A DNA stretch of 64,000 nt from Stentor roeselii (GCA_006503475.1 RSEH01000102.1:89444-153443), one strand, 5' to 3'; counted from the first letter of the stretch, positions 31,101 to 43,115 are shown. The notes: generated by a model not told the origin, from the letters alone. Numbers and translations are program-made.

Positions 31101-31572
31101 AATGTCAAGAAATGGAACTATTTTCATTGGGTCCGTTGCAAGTGAATTTTTTTTCTTGGCAACACCTTCTTTGTTTAAATCTGAATCAAGCAAATGGACT
31201 GATCAACAAACGGGTTTTCATATATCTGAAAAAAATACTCCTTCATTTGGAAGTCAGTTTAGTCCTGAAGAGTTGCCTGCGGTTTCTTATCTTAATATTA
31301 AAGTACTTGTTGAGATTAGCTCTACTGCTTTGCTTACTCAGAGACTGCTTAAACAGGATTTTGTGTTTTTTATTGGAGCTTTTCTTGGAACTGCTTCTGG
31401 ACTGTTTGGAATCGCCGGGTTTGTTATGAGTTTTGTTGAAAAAAGAGTGGAGAAGATTGTTAAGAGAATGAAGAAAAGTCAGGTTGTTGAGAATAGTAAT
31501 GATTTTGAGATTAATGAAAGGGGGTGTAATAAAAGAGAGACGACTAAACTTGACTTTTCTGATAAAAAATAG
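28198..31572 (+). CDS. Kelch-repeat membrane protein with ephrin-receptor-like Cys-rich repeats
   Basis: Exons 28198-28712 and 28728-31572 join across a 15-nt intron (phase 2) to give 1119 aa. After a signal peptide come about eight kelch blades (residues about 35-480) with repeated IFGG/FGG and LW.F/W motifs. A Cys-rich segment (about 645-740) has GCC2/GCC3-type repeats (CSPGTFSVNGRCEACKIGTFS, CEECRAGTY, CLPCPEGYFSN, CKECPEGKYC). Membrane helices follow near 760-785, 812-837 and 1050-1075; a beta-rich region lies between the last two, and the tail is short and basic. This looks like a surface receptor or adhesion protein with a kelch propeller outside the cell. Ligand and pathway are unknown. 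Confidence 0.88.
28713..28727 (+). other. 15-nt intron
   Basis: GTAATCTTTAAAAAG, phase 2. Retention gives an immediate in-frame TAA. Its removal links the third and fourth kelch blades (FI-LNCSSFQWEELP). Confidence 0.92.
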
Positions 31573-33043
31573 TGAAATTAGGTTAAGTAAGAGATTATTA
31601 CAGAGATAGTTTAGATTAAAATTTGGATTAAATAAGTTTTAATGATTTTCTTAGATATTTCCAATGATGTTTTCTTTTTATTTGAAACATCTTGATCACT
31701 TTTAAATATTTTTCATTGTTGTTGGAGTCTTGAAATATTTTCAAAAATTTTTTAAGATTTATTAAGAGAAAATCTGTCCAAAATAAATATTCTATCAAAA
31801 TTTATCAATTAATTCAACATATACCAACAGATTTTTCATTTATTTCTTATTATCTTTAGATTTATGTTAAAATTATCAAAATTACTAATGAAGTTTAACA
31901 TGAATGTATTTCATTCAACGTGTTTAATGAATCAACCTTTTTTTATACTTCATTGATTTTTTTTCAGGTTGAAATTTTCAATAACTTAGACACTACATGA
32001 TTCTGCAGAGTCACTGTTCATGAATTCCAATGGCTGATTGAAATCTAAGTCAATATTAAGATTTTTAATAATCCCTGCTAGTATCTAATGAGGGAAGCTA
32101 AGCTGTTTCTATAAATATTAAAACATTTTTAAACATTTCAACAAAAGATAGTAGCCTATAAAATTTACAGTTCGTATCGGGCTAATTTTTTATTATCAAA
32201 GGATTCCATCAGCTTCAGGCACTTGAGGAATAAGGTTTAAAAAAAGATTGAATCAAGACTCTTAGTTGGCCTTAGTGAAGAAATAAATATTAGTGGCTTC
32301 TGATTATGAAAGCTCTAGTTAATTAGAACTTCATAATTCAGTACCCTAAATAGCTATCATCTAAAATTATTTATGTTCACCATTAAACCTTTCTTTGAGT
32401 TTTCATAAAGGAGCCTAATGATTATTTTCTTCATTTTTTATCGATGATTTAAACCATTTTACACAGAAGCATAGATTATCTCAATTATTTGTTGTTGTTT
32501 CAATAAATCAATATTATACAAACAAGAAATATTTCAGCTAATTTATCGAAAATTCTTCAACTTGGAAAAGGTTATCAGATAATAAGTCAAATACCGAAAG
32601 TTAAACTTCCTTTTCAATCCAAAATGAGAAAGCCTGAATAATTTGGAGTCTAATTAAGGAAATCTTAATTAATTCATCTCATGCCTCTATAAATTATTTT
32701 CATATCTAATTGAATTAATGTCAATGATCATACTTTTTCAATCAGCTTGATTAGTAGCTCAAATAAAATGCCTTGTAAAAGTGAAATTTTATTCCAATCC
32801 TAAATTCAGGAAGTTCAACTTAAGAAATAGGTTCATGAAAAAAAAAAGCATGTTCAATTGCTTTGAATAAAAGTTAAAATGTATTTAAATCTTTATTTCT
32901 TCTAAAAATTAATATAATGGTCATTTGGTAATAATTTATATTTATGTCATTATTTAAATAACTTAAACTAAAGTTTATTCAATTTGAAGCTGATCTATCT
33001 ATTATCAATTCCTTAAAATCAAATTCTAACCTAACTACTTTCC
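31573..33043. other. Convergent intergenic region, about 1.5 kb, AT-rich
   Basis: It starts G-rich for about 50 bp after the kelch stop and is then uniformly AT-rich. No open frame over 60 codons is visible, and I saw no tRNA-like structure or tandem repeat. Confidence 0.5.
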
Positions 33044-34615
33044 TTAATGATGGTAAAACCTTTCAACTAGAGTATGGTTATTGTAATGAAACTGCTGAGT
33101 CAATGGCTGGTATAAAAAAGCTTCACTTCTGTTATTCCATTCCTTAAAGCAAGTTTCACAGAAATTAAGAGATTCACATAGAACACATTTATACCAACAT
33201 CCACTTTCTTCACCTTCATTAACACAAGGATGTTGCCCTAACCCCATGCAATCATTTTTCCTAGGATAATCAGGATCATTTAATTTCACAACAATATCTT
33301 TTTTACATATCACATCAAATTTCTCATATTCATATTCAATTTTATAAAAATAGTGAAGATAAGAATTATCATCTTCTTCTCTTTTTTTATTATGGCAGGT
33401 CTCACAAAGATAATACTTGGGCTCACAAGAGGTGCATAAATATTGAATCAAGTCCATCTCACTATTACACAAACTGCATATATTACCCCGATTAATCGTT
33501 ATTATTTCAATATACTCAACATTATTCTTGACGTAAGGAAATATTTCAGATAATTCTGATATAAGTTCTTCAACTAGGTGTTGATTATCAGAATTTACAT
33601 TCCCAAATAATTCAAATTCAAAATTGGAAATTGGTTCAAAGCCTTTTTCCATTCTGAATCTGTGAATTGAAACTAAGTTTGGAATATCAAAGTTGTATCG
33701 TAACCTAAATTGATTCCACTTCTCGTGGCCTCTGTTCATCATTTCCATGTGAGTTTCATGATCGAAGTCCAGGAGTTTACTTTCTTCAGGTGTTGGAATT
33801 GACGGGTTAAATGGAATACCTTCTAAAAGGGAATTTATGTAATTTTCCCAGTTTTTATCTGCAGGGTGTCCAACCCAAAGAACTAAGCCTTTATGAACAA
33901 GACAAAAAGTCATTGGCCGGGGATTTAAATGAAGTTCAGTACTGATGGAATTGAAAACGATTTGGTCTACCCAATAAAAATCGATGTTTGGATATGTTTG
34001 GGTCTCAAATGATTGAATATCAGGTTCATGATTTATAGCAATCATCTTAACTTTCTCTTGCCAATCAGGATTCCTTTCTAAGATTTTTTGAACCCTAGGC
34101 AGCGACCAAGAATTCGGATATATTTTAAAAGAATTCCAAAACATGACCAGATGAGGGCGAGAGTCATTTTCACTAAAGCTAAGAGTGGTATCTATTCGTG
34201 TTTCTAATGACTTTACTTCAATCGAAGGAAATGCGTATCCAGGAGCTCTTTCATTATTGAAATAAAAGTACGCGGATTCATTATCTTCCTTTCCTAATCT
34301 CATATTTCCCTCGTTATCAAGATGAACCTCATCTTCTTCATCTGATATGCCTTCCAGCAAATCGATGTCAATATCTGTATTTTTGAGTTGAAATAGATTG
34401 ACTATTGATTTTAGACGTTGAGGAAGATCGATTATTTGACTAGAAGAATTTTCCACTCCATGTTCCACTGTATAAAATGTTGTTCTTACTGCATCAGGCT
34501 CGTTTGGACGACTTATGTAACGACGTACTGTGCTTTGATAAGCAGTTGGAATGCGCTGATTTTGTACTGAATTGCTGAAGAGGTTTTCGCAATGTCTTCT
34601 GTACTTCTCTGACAT
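33044..34615 (-). CDS. Thioredoxin-like domain plus C-terminal ZZ-type zinc fingers
   Basis: In this 523-aa protein residues about 1-125 are polar and acidic. Residues about 150-265 read as a thioredoxin-like fold (HLVMFWNSFKIYPNSW, VKMIAINHEPD, FCLVHKGLVLWVGHP) but lack a CxxC active site. The C-terminal 150 residues hold two ZZ-like fingers. The first has CSLC, CTSC and CETC; the second runs from HPC through CVLC, CETC and two final His (H-x-x-N-N-H). ZZ fingers bind peptides and N-termini, so a redox-inactive, protein-binding role is the simplest inference. It sits isolated in AT-rich DNA with AT-rich codons. Confidence 0.75.
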   Translation of the reverse strand: MSEKYRRHCENLFSNSVQNQRIPTAYQSTVRRYISRPNEPDAVRTTFYTVEHGVENSSSQIIDLPQRLKSIVNLFQLKNTDIDIDLLEGISDEEDEVHLDNEGNMRLGKEDNESAYFYFNNERAPGYAFPSIEVKSLETRIDTTLSFSENDSRPHLVMFWNSFKIYPNSWSLPRVQKILERNPDWQEKVKMIAINHEPDIQSFETQTYPNIDFYWVDQIVFNSISTELHLNPRPMTFCLVHKGLVLWVGHPADKNWENYINSLLEGIPFNPSIPTPEESKLLDFDHETHMEMMNRGHEKWNQFRLRYNFDIPNLVSIHRFRMEKGFEPISNFEFELFGNVNSDNQHLVEELISELSEIFPYVKNNVEYIEIITINRGNICSLCNSEMDLIQYLCTSCEPKYYLCETCHNKKREEDDNSYLHYFYKIEYEYEKFDVICKKDIVVKLNDPDYPRKNDCMGLGQHPCVNEGEESGCWYKCVLCESLNFCETCFKEWNNRSEAFLYQPLTQQFHYNNHTLVERFYHH

Positions 34616-36950
34616 TTTTTTATAAGGTTTAATTAGATGATGAATTTTATGAAAATCTATTTACTTTGATATTTTTCTTAGAAAATTGGTTTTAATAATT
34701 CTTATTATAAGGTGTCTCTCTAGTAAGATAATAATAATCCTATATATATTATTCGAATATCAAAACCAGGAACAGTTTTAAATTAGTTTTTAAAACTCTT
34801 ATTAGACTAGCAAACGTAAAGAATCTAAATATATAATAATCTATATGATAATTATAAGCAGCAGCTCTATCTGAAAACTTCCTGTTGCTTTCGGGGTTTA
34901 GAGTCATGCAGTTACAAAATCAATTCTCAAAATTTTTATTTTCACATCTATTCCACTTATATCATAACAAAACTGCAGATGTGAATTCCAGTATTGGTTT
35001 TGGTGTTAGTTTATTAAAGATAGTCAATAATTTCTCATGAAAAGCTTTTTTATTTATTTATTGAAACAAATAGCAGCTTTTTATCAACTAACTGAAATCT
35101 TTCTTTATATACCTATTATCATAACAATAATATAGGGTAATATCTAAAATTTTCACTTTAAAATTCTCAGGTTAATGAGTTTTAGTAATTGAAGGCTGCC
35201 TTCATTTCATTAAAGTTACTCATAAGGTTTTAAATAGTTTTTTAATTATAAGCTCGATAGTAATTCTTAGATAAACTTCAGTACAAAATGAGGACTTGAA
35301 ATGATTTTTCCAGGAATATAATTATTCGAAGTGGTTTTTATGACTGCAAAGATTGGAAATTTTAATAAATATAATCTATCATTTTTTCAGCAGCAGGGAT
35401 AAGGATGAGTAAGGTTGTTTTCCTGATGATTTTGAATAAATAATCATTTAGGTTTCTGAAAGCATAAAATTAAGTTCATAGAGTTCATAATTCAATTCTA
35501 AATCTCTTGTGTACTTGTTTTACTAGAAGGTAGTTAATTTATATAGTTTATTTTTCTTTATATTAAAAACAAGTGATTGAAAAAACTAATTATTCAGTTT
35601 TGGTCTTTCTTCAGATTAAATTCTTTGTTCCGATTACTTAATTTCAAAAGTTGAGTAATCTTCGGCTGATAAGATTTCAAAAGTATTAGAGTATGTAAAG
35701 TTTTCTTTGATAATAATTCAAATATAGGTATTCTATAAAGATTTGATTAAAATACCGGTTGAGTAGCAATGTGATATTGAATACTGAATTGGATTAAATA
35801 AGAAAAATTAAAGAGTCACTTTACACTATCATTAGATTGAGGGTCACCCGTTCTATAGGTTCGTAGAAAATATAATTTAATCCAACGTCAAAAATACTCA
35901 AATAACAGAAGTAAATTATTCAATTATTCAAAAATATCACATTAATCGAGTTAAAGTTCTTGAAAACTAAACTTACTTATAAAATTTCAAAATCAAATCT
36001 TCACAAATTCAGAAATAATCAAACAATAAAATAATTCTATAGTCAGTCTACCATAAAAAAATAACTAACTTCAAATACCTGAAGAACAGAATTCATAAAG
36101 GCATGAATTTATTTAAAGAATCGTAAATGAATTATATTCGTTCAATTGTAATAGAAGAAAATTTCAATATTTTCGTAGTGAAAGTAAAAACAAAGTATTT
36201 GGATTTTCAGTCTTGAAAGTCTGTCTATATTAGCATGTTTATTTTCCATTCATCAATAAAATCAATTTATATTAAAATTTTATCACTGCATAGCGGGCTC
36301 TCGAAATTCAAAATTTTTTTATTCAACCTTAAAACGAAGTGTATGTTCTGGATAACTTAAGGACTATAAGAAAAGTGTATTCAAGGTTCATAGTCTTGAA
36401 TTATCTCGGTGAAGATCTGAAGATTATATTGTTATCAAAGATTTATATTCATATTTTCTAAATATAAATACTAGAAGACAAAAAATGATATAAATGTCAG
36501 AAATGAAAAGAATGAAAATCTAATTGGATGAAAGACGGAGTTTCATCTAACTAAAGGAGATTTGATTTTATCATCACTTAAATTTAGACATTGTTTTTAA
36601 CTAAGTTTGGGTATTGAATATAAAACGATTATAAATGATTTTGATAATATTTCAATTGAAGATCATAAATTTTGATATAAAGAATAAGAAATTTGTAACC
36701 ACAAAACTATTATTATTATCTAATACTCCAAAATTGTAAAATAAAATAACCAACTTACTAAACTTTGACTAGAAATATATGGATAATAACTGTCATTCTA
36801 GTACTTCCTGCACAATGTCCCTATGAAATTAGGGCTTATTGAATAAAATACTAAAAATTTATAATATACTTGCTATAATCAAAATTATCATCTGAAAGAT
36901 TCTAATTTAACATATTTAATAAAAAAACCTTAATTATAACTCAGCCAAAG
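34616..36950. other. Long AT-rich gene desert (2.3 kb)
   Basis: No open frame of useful size is present in any frame, and no tandem repeat or RNA was recognised. Because introns here are only 15 nt, a split protein gene would still show long open frames, so this is probably genuinely non-coding for protein. Confidence 0.55.
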
Positions 36951-38921
36951 TTAGTTAATAAAGCCACTTCTAAATTTATGTGATGATAAAATCATATCTC
37001 CTTTACTTAAACTGAATTGTTTTTTTTTTTTCATGTAGCTTTTCAGTCCTCTGAAGTTCCCGAATTTTATTTCATTTTCTTGTCTTTTAATATTTATTAT
37101 AAAAAAATCTGTCTCATAACCTTTGAAAATAATATAATCCTCACATCTGCACCAAAATAATTGAAAACTATTAACCTTAGAATTAATTTTTCTGATAGTC
37201 TTAAAGTTATTTGAAACATATAACTCATATTTATTATCCACAAAAACAAAACTGTTCTTTCTAAACTTTCCAAACAAAATTTCTTTATTAAAAGTCAATA
37301 AACTCTCTAAATTCCTCAAATCTTGTACAAATGATTTATTTAAAATCGAATAACACATAACTTCCCAATGTTTTGTTACTCTTATAAACAAAATTGGAGA
37401 AACTCCAAAAAAATACTTTCTCTTTATTTCCAAAAAACGAATATCAACACAATAAATAAACCCTTTTTCAGTTCCACATAAAATAACTGAACTTGCAAAC
37501 GCTAAATGTAATATTTTACTTTCAAATGACCTGTCACAGATATCAGAGTTCAAACTAAGGCAGTGTAAATAAACTCTTTCATACCCATACACAATCAGTT
37601 TCAATTTTATTGAAATAGAAAAAATATTGGTTAAATATTTGTTGTAAGTGTTTGTTTTTATTATTCTTTGAATTGAAAGATCGAAATATTCAATTTTATC
37701 ACTACTTGAATAAATTTTATTATTTAGTAGTTTTACACAAAGAATTTGATGTTCGAAATGGTCAAGCACTGTAAGAAGTGAAAAAGATGATAAACTCCAT
37801 ACTTTTAAAGTATTATCAACAGATCCAGAAACAAATTTTCCACTTTTCAAGCAGTGGTCTATTGAGTTTATCCTATTTGAATGGGCTTTGAAGGTTTTAA
37901 ACATTTTATATTTTTTTAAAACTTGAATAAATCCATCTTCATGGCCAGTTATTAAAATTTCACTTTCTTCAACAAGACTACTGCACAATAGTTCTCCTTT
38001 AAATTTTTTTTCCAATGCAGAAGTCTTCTGTAATAATTCTATTCTTCGAATTAACCCTTCATAGGTAGAGTAAATAAAAAAGTAATCATTTTGTATGAAC
38101 CTTGCAAACACAACACTAGAATTTACAAAAATTTGAAAGACTAAAACTTTTTTTAAAATATTCCATATTCCAATGTATCCTTTTTGTGATCCACTCAAAA
38201 AGTACCCAGAATTAATTGAAAACTTTAAACACATGATTGGCCCATGAAATGAATGAAAAAATTTTTTAAGTTTTTTTGTTTTAAGATTGAATAAACAAAT
38301 TTTTGAATCATGAGAACCAGTTATGCAATGATTTGATTTGATATCAATTGCATTGACACTTGATTCATGGTAAAAAAAGCATGCTATTTGAGACAGAGTC
38401 TTAAGGGAATAAATCCAAACATATCCATCCATGTTTCCACATACTAGAATATTTAAATTTTCTTCTATTGCAAATGAAATTATGTTGTGATTATGATTTT
38501 TGAAAAATAAATTGATTCCTTTATGAACTTTATTCTTCAGGTATTTGAAGTTTGTTATGATTTTTAGAGTATGTTGATTATAGAATAATTTGATATTTTT
38601 ATTTATTTCTGAATGTTTCTGATTAAGTGGTTTTATAAGTAAGTTGATTTTAAGTTTTTCTATTGTTGTAGTTGATTTGATTTGTATGTTTTGAGAAATT
38701 ATTTGATTTATTTGGCTCAGTTGAGTACTTGATGACTTTATAAAGTTTATTCTTTGTTTAATTTGATTTTTTGTGATTATATTCAGAGACTTTTTAGATT
38801 CTAATTTGATAATTTTATGACTTAAGGGTTTGAGTAGATGCACTCCTAATTCAGAGTAGTTTATAACTTCTCTTTGACAAACACATCTGTACCCCTTTTT
38901 TTCCGACGTCAGCTTTAACAT
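36951..38921 (-). CDS. WD40 repeat protein
   Basis: The 656-aa protein has a short Cys/His-containing N-terminus (YRCVCQREV...GVHLL), then a Lys/Asn-rich stretch, then WD40 repeats from about 135 to 620. Clear blades include NAIDIKSNHCITGSHDSKICLFNL, LKFSINSGYFLSGSQKGYIGIWNI, SSLVEESEILITGHEDGFIQVL and SIDHCLKSGKFVSGSVDNTLKVWSL. WD40 propellers are protein-interaction platforms; no catalytic domain is present, so no pathway can be named. Codon usage is extremely AT-rich, unlike the genes after 43 kb. Confidence 0.85.
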   Translation of the reverse strand: MLKLTSEKKGYRCVCQREVINYSELGVHLLKPLSHKIIKLESKKSLNIITKNQIKQRINFIKSSSTQLSQINQIISQNIQIKSTTTIEKLKINLLIKPLNQKHSEINKNIKLFYNQHTLKIITNFKYLKNKVHKGINLFFKNHNHNIISFAIEENLNILVCGNMDGYVWIYSLKTLSQIACFFYHESSVNAIDIKSNHCITGSHDSKICLFNLKTKKLKKFFHSFHGPIMCLKFSINSGYFLSGSQKGYIGIWNILKKVLVFQIFVNSSVVFARFIQNDYFFIYSTYEGLIRRIELLQKTSALEKKFKGELLCSSLVEESEILITGHEDGFIQVLKKYKMFKTFKAHSNRINSIDHCLKSGKFVSGSVDNTLKVWSLSSFSLLTVLDHFEHQILCVKLLNNKIYSSSDKIEYFDLSIQRIIKTNTYNKYLTNIFSISIKLKLIVYGYERVYLHCLSLNSDICDRSFESKILHLAFASSVILCGTEKGFIYCVDIRFLEIKRKYFFGVSPILFIRVTKHWEVMCYSILNKSFVQDLRNLESLLTFNKEILFGKFRKNSFVFVDNKYELYVSNNFKTIRKINSKVNSFQLFWCRCEDYIIFKGYETDFFIINIKRQENEIKFGNFRGLKSYMKKKKQFSLSKGDMILSSHKFRSGFIN

Positions 38922-39286
38922 ATTTATTATAATGAAATACTTATCTAATTTAATAAATGTAAAAGCATCAAGTAGTTTAAGGGATTATAATTTTTTTTTA
39001 TCGGAAAATAATTCTATTATCCATAATTTTCCTACCTTTTATAAACCACTTTAAAATTAGTTTGTTTAGTATTGATTTAGAGAGAATCAGCTAGAAATTT
39101 TTGGTATTCTTACGATTTAATAAAAGAAGACTTATAATTTACAGAGTCTATCTTTAAATCATTGAATCACCATAAATATTGTTAAGCTAGTAACATATTT
39201 ACAATAATCATACAAGATGAGCTAGAATCTAGCAAGTATTATATGTTTAAATTTAGCTAGTTGAATAAAATCGCTAAAGCTTATAA
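38922..39286. other. Divergent intergenic region, AT-rich
   Basis: It lies between the WD40 gene and the 7TM gene. AT-rich, with no open frame or repeat of note. Confidence 0.5.
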
Positions 39287-40195
39287 ATGGAATCAGTTCC
39301 AATTGATGTTCAATACTATCTCATGATATTGTGCAGCGTTCTAAGTATAACAGGTAGTATCTTTATTTTGTTTACAAGTATTTTCAAGTCTGAAATACAG
39401 GTTTTTTACACGAAAATTGTAATAATGATCGCATGCTCTGATATAGTGCGTTCAATTTTATTCATGATTCCTTGTAACAAGTTATCCAGCGAGTTAGGAA
39501 TAAACCTAGTAGCAATTCTAATAGACTCTTCATTTCTCATAACAATCTTATGGTCAACCTACATATCACTAGCCCTATACCTCGTGGTAGTAAAATCAAA
39601 AGTCGATTTCGATAAAAACTACAAATATTGGTTTTTTTCAAGTTTCTTCCTGATTCCCTTGCTAAACATTTTCCCATCATTCACCGAAAGTCACGGGGTA
39701 TCAGGAACAATTTGCACTTTGACAGATGACAAGACAGGAGAAATCTGGCGATACTCATTAATGTACATCCCAGCATGGGTGATGATCCTCTTCTCATCTT
39801 TCGCATGTCTGTCGATATACACGGGGATCCAGTCAATAAAACTTGACGAAATTCAAGAATATTTAGTAAAAAAACTCATTTTATACCCGATTATCCTTAT
39901 TTTAGAATTCTTGCCAACTACCATCTGCAGTGTTCTTGAAACTTTTAAAATACTTGATGATGATTCAGTACTTTCTGTCATTACTTTGAATCTTTTTGTA
40001 TTGCATGGCGCTAGCAACTCAGTTATCTTTGCGATTAACTTGCAGAAGTTTAGAGATGAAAGAGAAAGAGTTATGAGTAGCTTGAAGGTTGTTACGGCAA
40101 AGGGGTATGGAAGTTTTAATACTGGAAGTTTTAATACTGAGAATTTGTTGTTGAGGACTTTTACTGAAGGATTTTCGGATTCGAGTAAGAGTTGA
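39287..40195 (+). CDS. Seven-transmembrane receptor (cAMP-receptor/GPCR-like)
   Basis: The 302-aa protein has seven hydrophobic segments at about 8-30, 42-62, 75-100, 115-132, 157-180, 195-217 and 228-252, with a short extracellular N-terminus and a Ser-rich C-tail. The spacing, the Trp in the third-helix region (SSFLITILWSTYISLALYLVV), the Cys-containing second extracellular loop (GTICTL) and the Asn-rich last helix (LHGASNSVIFAINL) fit the Dictyostelium cAMP-receptor-like/secretin-like GPCR group. The tail has a duplicated G-S-F-N-T unit. Ligand and G protein are unknown. A 52-bp tandem repeat begins at the stop codon. Confidence 0.8.
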   Translation: MESVPIDVQYYLMILCSVLSITGSIFILFTSIFKSEIQVFYTKIVIMIACSDIVRSILFMIPCNKLSSELGINLVAILIDSSFLITILWSTYISLALYLVVVKSKVDFDKNYKYWFFSSFFLIPLLNIFPSFTESHGVSGTICTLTDDKTGEIWRYSLMYIPAWVMILFSSFACLSIYTGIQSIKLDEIQEYLVKKLILYPIILILEFLPTTICSVLETFKILDDDSVLSVITLNLFVLHGASNSVIFAINLQKFRDERERVMSSLKVVTAKGYGSFNTGSFNTENLLLRTFTEGFSDSSKS

Positions 40196-40292
40196 AGGGG
40201 AAGGTAAGTAGATAAGTTTTGGGTTGGATTTGGAAGTTTAGAGTTGAAGGAGAAGGTAAGTAGATAAGTTTTGGGTTGGATTTGGAGGTTTA
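40189..40292 (+). repeat. 52-bp tandem duplication spanning the stop codon of the 7TM gene
   Basis: Two copies (40189-40240 and 40241-40292) share GAGTTGAAGG-GAAGGTAAGTAGATAAG and the following GTTTTGGGTTGGATTTGG, differing at only a couple of bases. The first copy contains the last codons and TGA stop of the 7TM gene, so the duplication arose from its 3' end. Confidence 0.9.
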
Positions 40293-43115
40293 GATTGATC
40301 GGCTTGGAAAGTTTGGATTGGGATACAGTTTTAGATCTTTATGATTACAAGTTGTTTGAATTTCAGTGATTTTCTAGATTTCCTATTGAATTTAGGATAG
40401 AGGTTTGGAAAGAATATTTTATAACTTTTGGATTAATTTTTTTAGAATAGAAAGGAGAAATAAGGATATTTTAATGGTTGAAGAAGGGTGTATGAATGAA
40501 TTACTTTTAAGGTGATATTTTTAAAAGAATATTTGAATCATATTAGAAGATTGATTTATAAGTAGAACTGCAATCTTTTATAACTATCTTAGTATTCTAT
40601 TGTAATTTCTTATTTTATAATGTATAAGTCAAAAGTTTTCATGTAAATAAAACTTCTTTTTGAGTAAAGACTAATTTAGGTTAATCACTCAGGTTATAGT
40701 ACCAAAACAACTAGATTATTTTTTTAATCTCTACTTAATTTGGGTTTTTTTAGCTCATTATAAAAAAAAGTTTGATTCGAAGGTATCCTGACAATAAAAT
40801 TTCATCCAAGTCTAAAAAAATCGAAAAAGTCAAGGTAATATAAAGAATCTTAAAATTTCTAAATCAATCTCTATAAAAACATATAAATAATCAATCTTCT
40901 TTCGAATAAAATATCTTCACGATGCATTAGTTTCCTATCATATATAATCATGTCGTAAAATTGCCAAAAATTTTACAGAAGAAGGAAAATATACTTCAAT
41001 TTAAAGTATTCTGACTTTTCATACAAAGCTTAAATCTCCTGGCATATAGATAAGTATAGAGTGCTAGGCAATCACCTTTACTTCAGTTCCAGAGCCTTTG
41101 AACGATCATAAAAAGTGAAAAATTTTGTGCTATTTACTATGCAGAAGATAACATCTTGTTCTTGCATCAATTTTTTTAATCTTCCGTTTGTGAGGTTGCA
41201 GAAATACTTCAATGTTAAATTTTAGTCCTTTCCACTCAAACAATTCGATTTTAGAGACTGCTTGAAAGTTTTATATTTCCTGGAAGCTGAAGATTTGTTG
41301 ATGAAATGATTCAATTAGTTTGAAAGTTATTGGAAAAAATCCATACATTTATTTAATGATGATCAAAAAATAGGTTTTTCAAGATATTTATGAATTGAGA
41401 TCATAGAAAATATAAGGTGATCATATAATTGAAAGTGAATAAATATCATTTTCTGTATGATCTGCTAGAGAAATAAAATAAATCGCCAGAACATGACCAA
41501 AATATGAGAATAACCTAAGAACAGTAATGAATATATTCAAGCACTTAAAACTTCTAGACAAAGAGTCCTATTGTATAAGAAAATAATTATAGAAACGAAT
41601 CTTGAAGGAATCATTGAGTTATAACAAAAATATACGTAAGGAGAATTATTCAATATATTGTATAAATTGATGTAAAGATTTTAATAATTAATGATCTATT
41701 TAATTGTATTAACTTTGAAAAAGTCTTTAAAAATTTTTAGTGAAACTAAGAAAACTTTATCTTCATTTACTTGATTTTCAAATTTGATGCAAATGAGTCA
41801 GAAATGTATCATTGATAAATTTTACAAATAAAAGCCATTCAAAATTGCTGTAAAGACGGATCGATTAAATAAAAAAATCATCAAGGAAATCTATTATTAT
41901 TTATAGGCTAAAATAAAATGAATGATATTGAGTATATTATTGGTGAAACATATTGAAGACTGGAGTATTTCAAGAAAATAGCTAAGAGTTGAAAATTACA
42001 TTCACAATGAATTCGTTATAGTTATTGAATATTAAATTTAAAATTCATAATTGTCTAAAGATAGAAGTATTAATGAATATTAATAATGTTACAATGACAA
42101 AAAGAATAATACGAAAAGTTTGAAATTTTTGATCTGGATTTAATTAGGTAATAGTATAAAGAGCTCTAGAAAGAAATTTTAAAGAAAATAGATAAATGAT
42201 TATATTATTTGTAAGCTTTTGCGTAAATTAAGTCTATTTCGAAGAAAATTCAATCATTCATACTGCATACTAAGTAATAATAAAGAATCTTATATGAACT
42301 GTTTCAAAGTCCAGAAGCGCTGATAAATCAAAATAAAAAATTACCATGATTCACAATAATTACATCTCATGGTAGGTTGAAAGTTCATGAGAATTTTCAT
42401 AAAAGTTTTCTCAGATATTCAACTTAAATTGTTTCGACCATATTTTTAATAAAGAATAATAAATCTTTACTATTAATTAGCGAATGTTTATGATGATGAA
42501 TCCTTAAGTACAATTTTTTGGTTTGAAATTTTTCCGAGGGGTTAAAGTGTATTTTTAAGTTAAGGTTTATTATGATAGAAGAGGAAGATTATATTGAAGA
42601 GCTGATGTATTGAGCCTGGAACTATTCTTAATGAAATTTCTTATAAAGGATAATTAATTCAAGTTTTAAGATCAAGAAAACTGAAACCCTGATAATGAAT
42701 TATTAGAGATTTTCTAAAATAATGCTGAAGGTAAATCCAGAAAACGAGCTACTTATCTCAAGTTTCGTGTAATTGAAGACCTTTAATCAAGGTAATAATT
42801 ATTTTAAGGATAATCTGCAAGATGTAGGATCATATCATTTTATCCTGAATTTTATTACAAGGATTATTATTTCTAATTTAATAATCAAAGTTTTCAAACA
42901 TATCAGTAAGTCTCAGTAGAAATATTATCATTCTTAACTCCGTAAGAATAATTAGGCTGACTCTCACTAAAGTTCCATTTAAAACCTTATGTTACCACAA
43001 AATTTCACTTATCAATATCTCGTAATAATAAAGCTTATCTTACACAATAAAAATAATATAATCGCTAACAAACCCGCAACTTTCTTTATTCCATAATTTT
43101 ACCCTCTAATAAACC
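40293..43115. other. Long AT-rich gene desert (2.8 kb)
   Basis: No open frame over 60 codons is visible on either strand, and no RNA gene or repeat family was recognised. The region just after the tandem duplication is G/T-rich; the rest is uniformly AT-rich. It ends with a short C-rich stretch (ACCCTCTAATAAACC) at the start of the RRM gene. Confidence 0.55.
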
